Of a stretch of DNA of 45,928 nucleotides, positions 1-6,917 are shown piece by piece. Under the pieces are notes generated by a model that was given only the letters and a program-made list of their open reading frames with translations, had not been told where the DNA came from and searched no databases. Origin of the DNA: Candidatus Latescibacterota bacterium (lineage in GTDB: Bacteria; Latescibacterota; UBA2968; GCA-2709665); assembly GCA_012271065.1 (NCBI GenBank), contig JAAXHE010000027.1, forward strand, positions 11,735-57,662, written 5' to 3'. Position 1 is the stretch's first letter. Every line of letters starts with the position of its first letter. Made by a program: the position numbers and the translations under genes.

Positions 1-9
1 TGGGCTTTT

Positions 10-273
10 TCAACGGGCTGCTGAGGGGTAGACGCTGACCTTCTTTCGGCGTTTGTTCATGTTCTGGAAGGTCACGATGCCGTCGACCAGTGCAAAAAGC
101 GAATCGTCTTTGGCTCGCTTTACCATGTCTCCCGGATGGATCCGCGTGCCGCGCTGCCGGATGATGATGCTGCCGGCGGTGACATACTGACCGCCGAAGA
201 CTTTGACGCCCAGGCGCTGTCCGCGGCTGTCGCGGCCGTTCCGGGAACTTCCGACCCCTTTTTTGTGGGCCAT
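10..273 (-). CDS. rpmA: 50S ribosomal protein L27
   Basis: This 87-residue protein is L27 of the large ribosomal subunit, which lies near the peptidyl-transferase centre. It begins [20 protein letters not shown] and contains the family hallmark [17 protein letters not shown]. The length is normal. The ATG at 273 follows a purine-rich ribosome-binding region. It sits downstream of rplU on the same strand, the usual L21-L27 pair, and RNase G lies further upstream, so the three probably form one transcription unit. There is no cleavable N-terminal extension of the Firmicutes type. Recognition is secure. Confidence 0.97.
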   Translation of the reverse strand: MAHKKGVGSSRNGRDSRGQRLGVKVFGGQYVTAGSIIIRQRGTRIHPGDMVKRAKDDSLFALVDGIVTFQNMNKRRKKVSVYPSAAR

Positions 274-339
274 ACGGATACCCTCCTCTCCTGCCCCGTG
301 CGGGTCGGCGAGAATCGCGACGCCGCGGCAGAAGTGGGT

Positions 340-651
340 TTATGCTGTGATTCCGTCGATCCGGAGTTCCGTAAAGGGCTGACGATGGCCGTTTTTCCGC
401 CGGTAGCCCTTTCGGCGTTTCATTTTGAAAATCGTGATTTTATCGTGCTTTCCGTGCCCCAGGACGCTGGCCTCGACGGCGGCCCCGTCCACCTGCGGCC
501 TGCCGATGCTGGTTTCGCCGTCTTTGGATACCAGCAGCACGCGATCCAGGGTGAGTGACGCTCCGGCTTCGGCCTTCAGGCGGGAGACACGAATGCGGTC
601 TCCTTCCTGAACCTTGACCTGTTGACCGGCGATTTCCACAACGGCGTACAT
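340..651 (-). CDS. rplU: 50S ribosomal protein L21
   Basis: This is large-subunit ribosomal protein L21 (103 residues), which binds 23S rRNA. The start MYAVVEIAGQQ is the conserved L21 N-terminus, and the C-terminal part has the basic KMKRRKGYRRKNGHRQ signature. The reading frame is open further upstream to 723, but the ATG at 651 is chosen because it has a GGAGG box just before it and matches the family length. It is followed by rpmA after a short gap, and preceded by rng. Confidence 0.97.
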   Translation of the reverse strand: MYAVVEIAGQQVKVQEGDRIRVSRLKAEAGASLTLDRVLLVSKDGETSIGRPQVDGAAVEASVLGHGKHDKITIFKMKRRKGYRRKNGHRQPFTELRIDGITA

Positions 652-738
652 GAAAAAACCTCCGCAATTCGAATTGGCGCATCCGGCCGTTTCAAGCGTG
701 AAACGGGCCGAAAACGGTAACAAAGACGGCAGGTTTTG

Positions 739-2280
739 TCAAGTCTTAAATTTGTCCGTAATGTCCAGGTTTCGCTTCCGTGAATACATCCGGTACGCGT
801 CAACGGACAGGTCCGGGTCGTGCTCCACGTTCAGCCAGACCCGGGTGGACCTTCGGATCCTCTTGAGACGTTCGCGGCGGTTTTCGAGGATGAAATCTCC
901 CACCGTGGGGTTGACGTGCACGGTCAGTCTTCGTTCCACCGATGCGGCCCTGGATCGCTTGAGCCAACGCTCGATGCGGGCGAGCGTAGACTCCCGGCTG
1001 GGCACGCGTCCGCTGCCGTGGCATTCGGGACAGGTCTCGCTGAAGGTGAACATGAGACTCGGGCGTACCCGCTGCCGCGTCATTTCCATGAGGCCGAACT
1101 CGCTGATCTCCGAGAAACGGGGCCTGGACCGGTCCCGGCGTACGGCCTGCCTGAATTCATTTTCGACCTTCTTGCGGTTCTGGGCGATGGCCATGTCGAT
1201 GAAGTCGATCACGATGATGCCCCCGATATCGCGCAGGCGAAGCTGGCGCGCGATTTCCCGTGCGGCCTCGAGATTGATCTTCAACACGTTTTCCTCCTGG
1301 TTCGACCGGCCCACGAAGCGGCCGCTGTTCACATCGATTGCAAACAGCGCCTCAGTATGGTCCAGGACCAGGTATCCGCCGCCCTTCAGCCAGACCTTGC
1401 GGTCCGAACACTTCTCGATTTCGCTTTCGACACCGAAGGCGTCGAAGATGGGTGCGCTGTCCCTGTGGTATTCCACGCGTTCACGGAGATGTGGCGAAGT
1501 GGATTTGAGGTACGCCAGAATCTTCTTGTATTCCTGCTTGGCGTCCACCACCAGGCGGTCCACCTCGTCGGTAAACAGGTCGCGTATGATACTCGACGTC
1601 ATCCCCATTTCTTTGTGCAGAATGCTGGCGGGGTCGGCGTTTCCGTACTGTTTCTGGATGCGCGACCATACATTCATCAATTGCTTGAGGTCCCGCATCA
1701 TCTCCCGGTCGCCCTTGCCGGAGGCTTCGGTCCGCACGATGATGCCGTAGCCATCGGGTCGAATGTCGCGGCCAAGGTCCTTCAGCCTTCGTTTCTCGGG
1801 AATGTTCGTGATCTTCCGGGAAACGCCCACCTTCTCCCCGTTGGGCACCAGCACCATGAACCGGCCGGGTAGGGAGGGCACCGCCGTGACCCTGGGGCCC
1901 TTGGTGCCAATGGGTTCTTTCTTGACCTGAACAAGGACCTCCTGGCCTTTCTGGATAAGATCCTGTATGGGAATGACCGATTTGCCGTTTACATGGGTTC
2001 GCGCGTCGATTTCCTCAAGGGTTTCTTCATTCAGGCCCACCATTGAGCCGGGAGAACCGGGCATGTCGGAGGCGTGGAGAAAAGCGCTTTTTTCAAGGCC
2101 GATATCCACAAAGGCGGCCTGCATTCCAGGAAGCACCGCGGAAACGGTTCCCTTGTAGATATCGCCCACCATGCGCTCGTTCTCGGCGCATTCGACGAGA
2201 ATTTCCACCAGCTTTCCATCTTCCAGAACGGCTATTCTAGATTCGTGCGACCCTACGTTGATTACGATTTCGTTCTTCAC
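739..2280 (-). CDS. rng: Ribonuclease G (RNase E/G family)
   Basis: This 513-residue protein is an endoribonuclease of the RNase E/G family that cuts single-stranded, AU-rich RNA and processes rRNA and mRNA in the cytoplasm. It has an N-terminal S1-type RNA-binding segment (about residues 36-130). The catalytic core contains DVNSG at 316-320 and the metal-binding aspartates in VIDFIDM around 357-363. The zinc-link cysteines CPEC are at 417-420. The length fits RNase G rather than the longer RNase E with its degradosome tail. The start is a GTG at 2280. It lies directly upstream of rplU-rpmA on the same strand, an order found in many phyla. Confidence 0.95.
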   Translation of the reverse strand: MKNEIVINVGSHESRIAVLEDGKLVEILVECAENERMVGDIYKGTVSAVLPGMQAAFVDIGLEKSAFLHASDMPGSPGSMVGLNEETLEEIDARTHVNGKSVIPIQDLIQKGQEVLVQVKKEPIGTKGPRVTAVPSLPGRFMVLVPNGEKVGVSRKITNIPEKRRLKDLGRDIRPDGYGIIVRTEASGKGDREMMRDLKQLMNVWSRIQKQYGNADPASILHKEMGMTSSIIRDLFTDEVDRLVVDAKQEYKKILAYLKSTSPHLRERVEYHRDSAPIFDAFGVESEIEKCSDRKVWLKGGGYLVLDHTEALFAIDVNSGRFVGRSNQEENVLKINLEAAREIARQLRLRDIGGIIVIDFIDMAIAQNRKKVENEFRQAVRRDRSRPRFSEISEFGLMEMTRQRVRPSLMFTFSETCPECHGSGRVPSRESTLARIERWLKRSRAASVERRLTVHVNPTVGDFILENRRERLKRIRRSTRVWLNVEHDPDLSVDAYRMYSRKRNLDITDKFKT

Positions 2281-2313
2281 TCGTACCTGACCCTTCGTTA
2301 CTTGTAAATATCT

Positions 2314-2341
2314 ATTATATGTTACGCAAATGTAACAAAAA
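2314..2341 (-). promoter_or_regulatory. Putative rng promoter with small inverted repeat
   Basis: On the minus strand a perfect TATAAT lies at 2319-2314, about 35 bases before the rng GTG. The -35 side is weak (a T-rich hexamer about 16 bases further upstream). A short inverted repeat GTTAC-N6-GTAAC at 2321-2336 sits between the two boxes and could be an operator. This is inferred from base pattern only. Confidence 0.4.
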
Positions 2342-2422
2342 CACGTACTACAGACAAGGAATTTGTCCCGGCGCAGCGGCCTGAACGCGTCATCCGGGCG
2401 TTCGGCTAGCGTTTATGGACCC

Positions 2423-3160
2423 TTACTTTTCAACGATCTGTCTCGGGAAGATCGTGATCTCCTCCACGATCGCGCGGTCGGGAAGCTGGGCGACCATCAG
2501 CGCTGCGGCGGCGACGTCTTCGGGCGGGAGCGCGGCCGCCCGTTTCTCGTCGGAGACAGGGTTGGGGCGAAGATCCAGGATGGGCGTGTCGACCTCTCCG
2601 GGAAAGATGCAACACGCCCGGATGCCGGTCTCTCGGAACTCCGCGTTGATGGACTGGTTCAGGGCGGCCATGCCGAACTTGGACGCGCAATAGGCAACGC
2701 CCGCAATTTTTCCGGACCGCTTGCCGGCCATGGAAGAGATGTTGATGACCAGCCCGTCGCCCTGTTTTTCCATGTGCGGCATGACGGCCCGGAATGCGTT
2801 GAAGGCGCCCGTGAGATTGATGTCGACAACGCGGTCCCAGTCCTCGTCGGATATGTCTCTGAGGCCACGCTGCAGGGTGTTGATGCCGGCGTTGTTTACC
2901 AGGACATCGATGCGCCCGAAATGCTCGACGGTCTGGTCCGAAAGGGCTTTGACAGAGTCCCTGCAGGTGACGTCGGCCGGCACGCAGAGCGTCTCTGCCG
3001 CGGCATTGCGCGCTGACCCGGCGGTTTCTTCCAGCACGTCGGCGCGTCGACCGGCGAGGACGCAATTCATGCCTGCATTGCAGAACGCGACGGCGATGGC
3101 GCGGCCGATGCCCGTGCCCGCGCCAGTGATTACGGCGGTTTTGACGTGAGTATCCGTCAT
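2423..3160 (-). CDS. SDR-family NAD(P)-dependent oxidoreductase
   Basis: This 245-residue protein is a classical short-chain dehydrogenase/reductase. The Rossmann nucleotide-binding motif TGAGTGIG is at residues 12-19, the NNAG motif is in VLVNNAGINTLQ, the catalytic Ser is in NISSMAG, and the Tyr/Lys pair is in YCASK. It probably reduces or oxidises a small alcohol or ketone; the substrate cannot be read from the sequence. The ATG at 3160 gives the normal family N-terminus, although the frame stays open far upstream through moeA in antisense. It is divergent from moeA, so it is probably transcribed from the shared intergenic region. Confidence 0.9.
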   Translation of the reverse strand: MTDTHVKTAVITGAGTGIGRAIAVAFCNAGMNCVLAGRRADVLEETAGSARNAAAETLCVPADVTCRDSVKALSDQTVEHFGRIDVLVNNAGINTLQRGLRDISDEDWDRVVDINLTGAFNAFRAVMPHMEKQGDGLVINISSMAGKRSGKIAGVAYCASKFGMAALNQSINAEFRETGIRACCIFPGEVDTPILDLRPNPVSDEKRAAALPPEDVAAAALMVAQLPDRAIVEEITIFPRQIVEK

Positions 3161-3463
3161 TGGATGTTTATCTCCAAACGCGATAGAAGATGAAGCCACT
3201 GTAGCAGAGACGGGGTCGGAATCGGCTGCGTGTTCCACTGACCGGAGCGATTGCGTGGCGGTTGGGCGGCAACCCGGTGTTCTGCGCTTCCCGCCGATAA
3301 TAATGTAGGCATTCCATGGGGTAATGTCAAATGAGGGCCCCGGAAGAACGGCATTGGCGTTGAACAGGTTGGCGAATTCCATTTGGAAGTGACAATTGTT
3401 CCTGGTTTGTATATATTTATTGCCTGACGTCTGGCGCAATTCGCGCATTGCAAGGGACCACCG
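3161..3463. other. Intergenic region between SDR gene and moeA
   Basis: About 300 bases without a convincing gene. It separates two divergent genes and contains the moeA promoter listed separately. I see no RNA gene or clear riboswitch fold. A molybdenum-cofactor riboswitch was considered but the expected conserved blocks were not recognised by eye. Confidence 0.5.
3389..3417 (+). promoter_or_regulatory. Putative moeA promoter
   Basis: GTGACA at 3389-3394 and TATATT at 3412-3417 are separated by 17 bases, a good sigma-70-like arrangement. The moeA ATG lies 46 bases further on. Confidence 0.5.
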
Positions 3464-4690
3464 ATGGACATGATCACGATGGACGAGGCGATTGACCTCG
3501 TCCTGCAACATACGTCGCCGATCGACGAAACAAACGCCGGCCTGATGGACGCACTGGCGTGTACGCTTGCGGCCGATGTGCGATCGGATATCGACATGCC
3601 GCCGTTCGACAAAGCGACGATGGACGGGTACGCGGTGGTCGGGGAAGACGTCGCGGACGCACAACGGCAACGTCCCGCCGTTCTCGACGTGATCGAAGAG
3701 ATTCCCGCCGGATCCGTTCCTCAAAAGAAGGTGGCGCCCGGTCAGGCCGCCCGAATTATGACCGGCGCGCCGATGCCCGATGGCGCGGATACGGTCGTGA
3801 TGGTGGAAGATACCGTCCCGGAGCGGGACGGGGAAGGCGTGCGGGTGCTGGCGCCAACGGAGCCGGGTCGCAATGTCGCGCCGCTGGGTGAAGACGTGAG
3901 ACGCAATCAGGTCGTACTGGAAGCCGGTACGTGGATCCGTCCACCGGAAATCGGAATCCTGGCGGCGGTGGGCGTGGTGAGCGTGCCGGTGTATCGCCGT
4001 CCCGTGGTGGGTGTGGTCGCCACCGGCAGCGAGATCGTGGAGCCCGGAAGCAACCCGGGGGCGGGGCAGATCCGGAACAGCAACGGATATTCGATGATGG
4101 CGCAGGCGCTCCGGTCCGGCGCGCAGACGCGGTATCTGGGCATCGTGGAAGATGACGAGGACGCCCTGAAGGCCGTGATTTCCCGCGGTCTGGACGAATG
4201 CGACGTCGTCCTTCTTTCCGGGGGCGTTTCGGCCGGAATATACGACCTGGTGCAGGGCGCGATGCGGGATTGCGGCGTGGAGATCCACTTCGATCGAATC
4301 CGGATGAAGCCGGGCAAACCCCTCACCTTTGGCGCGCGCGGCAACAAACTCGTGTTCGGGCTGCCTGGGAATCCGGTCTCGGCGGTCGTGGGCCTGGAAC
4401 TGCTGGTCCGCCCGGCCGTTCGAAAGATGCAGAGGATGTCGGAGATCCACCGGCCGATGGTACGGGGAAGGCTGGCGCAGGGGTTCCGGCAGTCGCCCGG
4501 GCGCAAGCAGTTCGTGCCGGCCCGGTCCGGGGAAGTCAACGGACGCTGGGAGAGCAACTGGGTGGGCCACCATGGATCGGCGGACCTGTTTTCGCTAACG
4601 CGGGCGAACAGCCTCTTTGTGGTTGAGGCCGAAGTGGACACGCTCGACGCCGGCGCGGAAGTGGACATCGTGCTGTTGGAAGAGTGGTAG
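3464..4690 (+). CDS. moeA: Molybdopterin molybdotransferase MoeA
   Basis: This 408-residue protein inserts molybdate into adenylylated molybdopterin in the last step of molybdenum cofactor synthesis. The N-terminal part has PPFDKATMDGYAV, the family signature for domain I/III. The middle part has the MogA-like fold with VATGSEIV and LSGGVSAG. GLPGNPVSAVVG follows near residue 305. The C-terminal domain IV is complete. An AAGGGA box sits upstream of the ATG at 3464; a second in-frame ATG two codons later is also possible. moaC follows on the same strand after about 70 bases, so the two probably form a cofactor operon. Confidence 0.95.
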   Translation: MDMITMDEAIDLVLQHTSPIDETNAGLMDALACTLAADVRSDIDMPPFDKATMDGYAVVGEDVADAQRQRPAVLDVIEEIPAGSVPQKKVAPGQAARIMTGAPMPDGADTVVMVEDTVPERDGEGVRVLAPTEPGRNVAPLGEDVRRNQVVLEAGTWIRPPEIGILAAVGVVSVPVYRRPVVGVVATGSEIVEPGSNPGAGQIRNSNGYSMMAQALRSGAQTRYLGIVEDDEDALKAVISRGLDECDVVLLSGGVSAGIYDLVQGAMRDCGVEIHFDRIRMKPGKPLTFGARGNKLVFGLPGNPVSAVVGLELLVRPAVRKMQRMSEIHRPMVRGRLAQGFRQSPGRKQFVPARSGEVNGRWESNWVGHHGSADLFSLTRANSLFVVEAEVDTLDAGAEVDIVLLEEW

Positions 4691-4763
4691 CGCGAAAAGG
4701 ACCTCCTTTTGTTGGCGACCTGACTGAATTAACCGCGGTTTAAGGATCATTCGGACAATTGGC

Positions 4764-5234
4764 ATGGCGAGTCTGACCCACATTGCCGACGATGGGACCG
4801 TAAGGATGGTGGACGTCACCGGGAAAGCCGCGACCGACCGCGTGGCGGTTGCGGGCGGTGAAATCGTCATGGCGCCGGAGACGGCGCGCCTGGTTACCGG
4901 TGGTGCGATGCCCAAGGGAAACGTGCTGGAAACCGCCAGGATCGCCGGGATCATGGCGGCGAAACGGACGTGGGAACTGATTCCACTCTGCCATCCGGTC
5001 GATCCCACGGGCATCGAACTCAGCTTTGAGGTGGGTCAGGATCGTATCGAGGCGGAAGCCAGCGTGCGCGTGACGGGCAAGACCGGCGTGGAAATGGAAG
5101 CGCTTTCGGCCGTGAGCGTGGCGCTGCTGACCGTCTACGACATGTGCAAGGCCGTGGACAAGGACATGGCGATCCGGAACATCCGCCTCCTGAGAAAAAC
5201 CGGCGGCCGCAGCGGGGATTACGTTCGGACGTAG
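4764..5234 (+). CDS. moaC: Cyclic pyranopterin monophosphate synthase MoaC
   Basis: This 156-residue protein makes cyclic pyranopterin monophosphate in the first stage of molybdenum cofactor synthesis, acting with MoaA. It has the family blocks MVDVTGKAATDRVAVA, KGNVLETARIAGIMAAKRT, IPLCHPV and KTGVEMEALSAVSVALLTVYDMCKA (the last given as separate parts: GVEMEAL and DMCKAVDK). The length is normal. It follows moeA on the same strand. The stop codon lies inside the first copy of a short direct repeat (5229-5252). Confidence 0.95.
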   Translation: MASLTHIADDGTVRMVDVTGKAATDRVAVAGGEIVMAPETARLVTGGAMPKGNVLETARIAGIMAAKRTWELIPLCHPVDPTGIELSFEVGQDRIEAEASVRVTGKTGVEMEALSAVSVALLTVYDMCKAVDKDMAIRNIRLLRKTGGRSGDYVRT

Positions 5235-5252
5235 CGCAAACTGGCAATTTGC
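5229..5252 (+). repeat. Direct repeat, copy 1 (overlaps moaC end)
   Basis: The unit ACGTAGCGCAAACTGGCA followed by a purine and TTTGC occurs here and again at 5318-5341. Each unit holds an inverted repeat GCAAACT-GGC-AGTTTGC (one mismatch in this copy), so it could fold as a small hairpin just past moaC. The moaC stop codon is inside it. Confidence 0.6.
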
Positions 5253-5317
5253 AGCGTCAACGCCCGCATTATCCTATACATTCAATGCCAATCGAAAGCC
5301 CGACGCCGACCCGTTAA

Positions 5318-5341
5318 CGTAGCGCAAACTGGCAGTTTGCG
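5318..5341 (+). repeat. Direct repeat, copy 2
   Basis: Second copy of the unit at 5229-5252, here with a perfect GCAAACT-GGC-AGTTTGC inverted repeat. It stands just before the 81-bp repeat that abuts the tRNA gene. Confidence 0.6.
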
Positions 5342-5344
5342 GCT

Positions 5345-5425
5345 TGGTAATCCGCAGTTTAATCGCCTTTATCAGCTTGCACATAAACGATTTAACGTCC
5401 CCGAAAAACAACGAATCAAGGTTAA
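5345..5425 (+). repeat. 81-bp repeat matching right half of the element in immA
   Basis: This stretch aligns without gaps to 15099-15179 at roughly 80% identity (about 16 differences by eye). Shared blocks include TGGTAATCCGC, TAATCGCCTTTAT, TTAACGTCCCCGAA and ACGAATCAAGGTTAA. It ends with the TTAA at 5422-5425, two bases before the tRNA-Lys. The left half of the element is not visible upstream, so this is a partial copy. Confidence 0.75.
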
Positions 5426-5427
5426 AT

Positions 5428-5503
5428 GCGCCCATAGCTCAACAGGCAGAGCAGCTGACTCTTAATCAGAAGGTTCGGGGTTCGATTCCCTGTGGGCGCA
5501 CCA
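5428..5503 (+). tRNA. tRNA-Lys (anticodon CTT)
   Basis: The cloverleaf is complete. The acceptor stem is GCGCCCA/TGGGCGC, the D stem GCTC/GAGC, the anticodon loop CTCTTAA (anticodon CTT, reading AAG), and the T arm has loop TTCGATT. Discriminator A is followed by an encoded CCA at 5501-5503. The G27-A43 position of the anticodon stem is mismatched, which is minor. The gene marks the boundary between core genes and the accessory region. Confidence 0.95.
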
Positions 5504-5539
5504 ATTTTCGGCCGTCTCATTCGGCGGCCTGACGAAGAA

Positions 5540-5578
5540 GACAAGACCCCGACGGAATGATGCCGCCGGGGTCTTGTC
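5540..5578 (+). terminator. Hairpin downstream of tRNA-Lys
   Basis: GACAAGACCCC (5540-5550) pairs perfectly with GGGGTCTTGTC (5568-5578). There is no long T run after it, so its efficiency is uncertain, but it is placed as the tRNA terminator. Confidence 0.6.
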
Positions 5579-5668
5579 GTGCTGTACGGTATCGTGTTCC
5601 TGGATCACGTGCTCGTGTTCGTCCACGCAGCGTCATTCAATAATTCGGTAGTATTTCCATTGTTATTC

Positions 5669-5694
5669 GGACACAAATGTCCTATTTTTAGGAC
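5669..5694 (+). promoter_or_regulatory. Putative hicAB operator
   Basis: Two overlapping inverted repeats abut the hicA start: GGACA-CAAA-TGTCC (5669-5682) and GTCCTA-TTTT-TAGGAC (5679-5694). HicB-type antitoxins commonly repress their own operon, so this is a likely operator. No good Shine-Dalgarno is separable from it. Confidence 0.5.
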
Positions 5695-5910
5695 GTGAAA
5701 GGCAGTGACTTTGTAAAACGGGTTTTTGTACTCGGCGCCGAGCGCGGAGTTTTCGTCCGCATTGATTCCAAGCGCGGCAAGGGCAGTCACGTCACCCTGT
5801 ATTACGGCTCTCGCAAGACCGTGGTTAAAGATCGCCGCAAAGAACTTGGACCCGGCCTTTTGTCTGCGATGATTTGTCAGCTTGGCCTGAACCCCGGTGA
5901 ATTCCGCTAA
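5695..5910 (+). CDS. hicA: HicA-family mRNA interferase toxin
   Basis: This 71-residue protein resembles HicA toxins, small double-stranded-RNA-binding-fold RNases that cut mRNA. The key part is GKGSHVTLYYGSR, where the His is the catalytic residue of the family, followed by KELGPGLLSAMICQLGL. The start MKGSDFVKRVFVLGAERGV also fits; it uses GTG. hicB follows 24 bases downstream in the usual toxin-antitoxin order. A double inverted repeat lies directly before the start. Confidence 0.85.
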   Translation: MKGSDFVKRVFVLGAERGVFVRIDSKRGKGSHVTLYYGSRKTVVKDRRKELGPGLLSAMICQLGLNPGEFR

Positions 5911-5934
5911 GAGTACAACAATAAGGAAACCGCA

Positions 5935-6363
5935 ATGCAATTTCGCTATCCCGCCCGGCTTCAACCCGATCTCTCGGGCGAGATCACCGTCTCGTTCCGG
6001 GACTTTCCGGAATGTCTCACCTCCGGCGCCGACGAGTCCGCGGCCCTCGTGGAAGCCCGCGACGCGCTCGAGGAAGCCGTCGCCGGACGCATTGACGATG
6101 ACGATCCCATCCCGGCGCCCAGTCGCCGGCGCGCCGGCGAGCATTACGTTTCAGTTCCGCCCGATATGGCTGCGAAGGCCGCATTCGCCCTCGCGTTCCG
6201 GGACAGCGGCCTATCCCGTCTCGCCGTTGCTCGACGCCTCGGCGTCGACGAGAAAGTCGTGCGCCGCATGCTCGACCCGCGACACCACACCGCGGCCAAC
6301 CGCATTCACAAGGCCCTGCGATCGCTCGGCCGGGAACTGGTCGTGGAGTTCCGCGCGGCGTGA
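5935..6363 (+). CDS. hicB: HicB-family antitoxin
   Basis: This 142-residue protein is the likely antitoxin partner of the HicA-like protein just upstream. The N-terminal half is the degenerate RNase H-like HicB fold (PARLQPDLSGEITVSFRDFPE, then TSGADESAALVEARDALEEA in two parts). The C-terminal part is a helix-turn-helix (LSRLAVARRLGVDEKVVRRML) expected to bind the operator. An AAGGAA box precedes the ATG. It would neutralise HicA and repress the pair. Confidence 0.85.
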   Translation: MQFRYPARLQPDLSGEITVSFRDFPECLTSGADESAALVEARDALEEAVAGRIDDDDPIPAPSRRRAGEHYVSVPPDMAAKAAFALAFRDSGLSRLAVARRLGVDEKVVRRMLDPRHHTAANRIHKALRSLGRELVVEFRAA

Positions 6364-6383
6364 CGTCCGTGAGAGGAAAACCC

Positions 6384-6557
6384 ATGGCTGATAACAACAC
6401 GAAAAAGATTCAGCAGCGGCAGTCGATTGAAGAGCGGCTTGATTATCTTCGACGCCGAGGGATCCTGGTGCCACCTGAAGCGCCAGGTCAAGTCCTCGAG
6501 GCAGTGGCGCGACGGCCGGGCGCACTGGCACGATTCCTTGCACAGCGGGGCGAATAG
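6384..6557 (+). CDS. Small hypothetical protein
   Basis: A 57-residue protein starting MADNNTKKIQQRQSIEERLD, highly charged and probably helical, ending near RFLAQRGE. A GAGAGGAAAA box precedes the ATG at 6384. It sits 20 bases after hicB and before a strong terminator (6600-6634), so it is probably the last gene of the hicAB transcript. I do not recognise a family. It could be an accessory of the toxin-antitoxin pair, but nothing in the sequence proves this. Confidence 0.6.
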   Translation: MADNNTKKIQQRQSIEERLDYLRRRGILVPPEAPGQVLEAVARRPGALARFLAQRGE

Positions 6558-6599
6558 CGTCACCGTTTAAGGACCACCTTCCAGCCACGCTATCTAACG

Positions 6600-6634
6600 A
6601 ACTGGCTTGCAGAAGACAAGCCAGTTCTTTTCTT
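6600..6634 (+). terminator. Intrinsic terminator of the hicAB transcript
   Basis: AACTGGCTTG (6600-6609) pairs perfectly with CAAGCCAGTT (6617-6626), followed by CTTTTCTT. The 3' arm and tail are shared with the terminator at 16191-16225. Confidence 0.85.
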
Positions 6635-6670
6635 GTCCACGAGCGCTATATTATTGTCGATTTAAGCTGT

Positions 6671-6769
6671 TTTCGATAATAAGAGGTCTCCTTATCTTCA
6701 ATGGAGAAAACAAGGGAAGACCCACGCGCCTGCCGACAACTTACCGATCGGGGCAGGTTTGAATCCTGC
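6671..6769 (+). repeat. Left flanking repeat of the hsd cassette
   Basis: Two blocks match the region downstream of hsdR in the same order and at similar spacing. Block 1 (6671-6701) matches 21128-21158 at 25 of 31 positions. Block 2 (6751-6769, GGGCAGGTTTGAATCCTGC) matches 21216-21234 at 17 of 19. This region otherwise holds only the hsdM leader. Confidence 0.65.
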
Positions 6770-6917
6770 GCCGACATACGCATACCATGCACTGTTTACA
6801 ATGCGAAAACCCATTCACTTCTTTATTGCCGTTTTGTGTTATATTGTTAGCGAACTGATCGAGAATCGCGTATAGGGGTCGTCGTTCTTCGCCCAATCGA
6901 AATCGTGGAGCGAATTG

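Noticed and set aside
650..1872. Long plus-strand open frames opposite rng
   Set aside because: They are antisense to a well-supported RNase G gene and have no recognisable motifs; GC-rich coding DNA often leaves such frames open.
3161..4573. Upstream extension of the SDR frame through moeA to 4573
   Set aside because: The extension is antisense to moeA and lacks domain sequence; the SDR fold begins at the ATG at 3160.
5428..5503. tRNA end as an attachment site for an integrase-type island
   Set aside because: I found no second copy of the tRNA 3' end and no integrase gene in the window, so this remains unsupported here.
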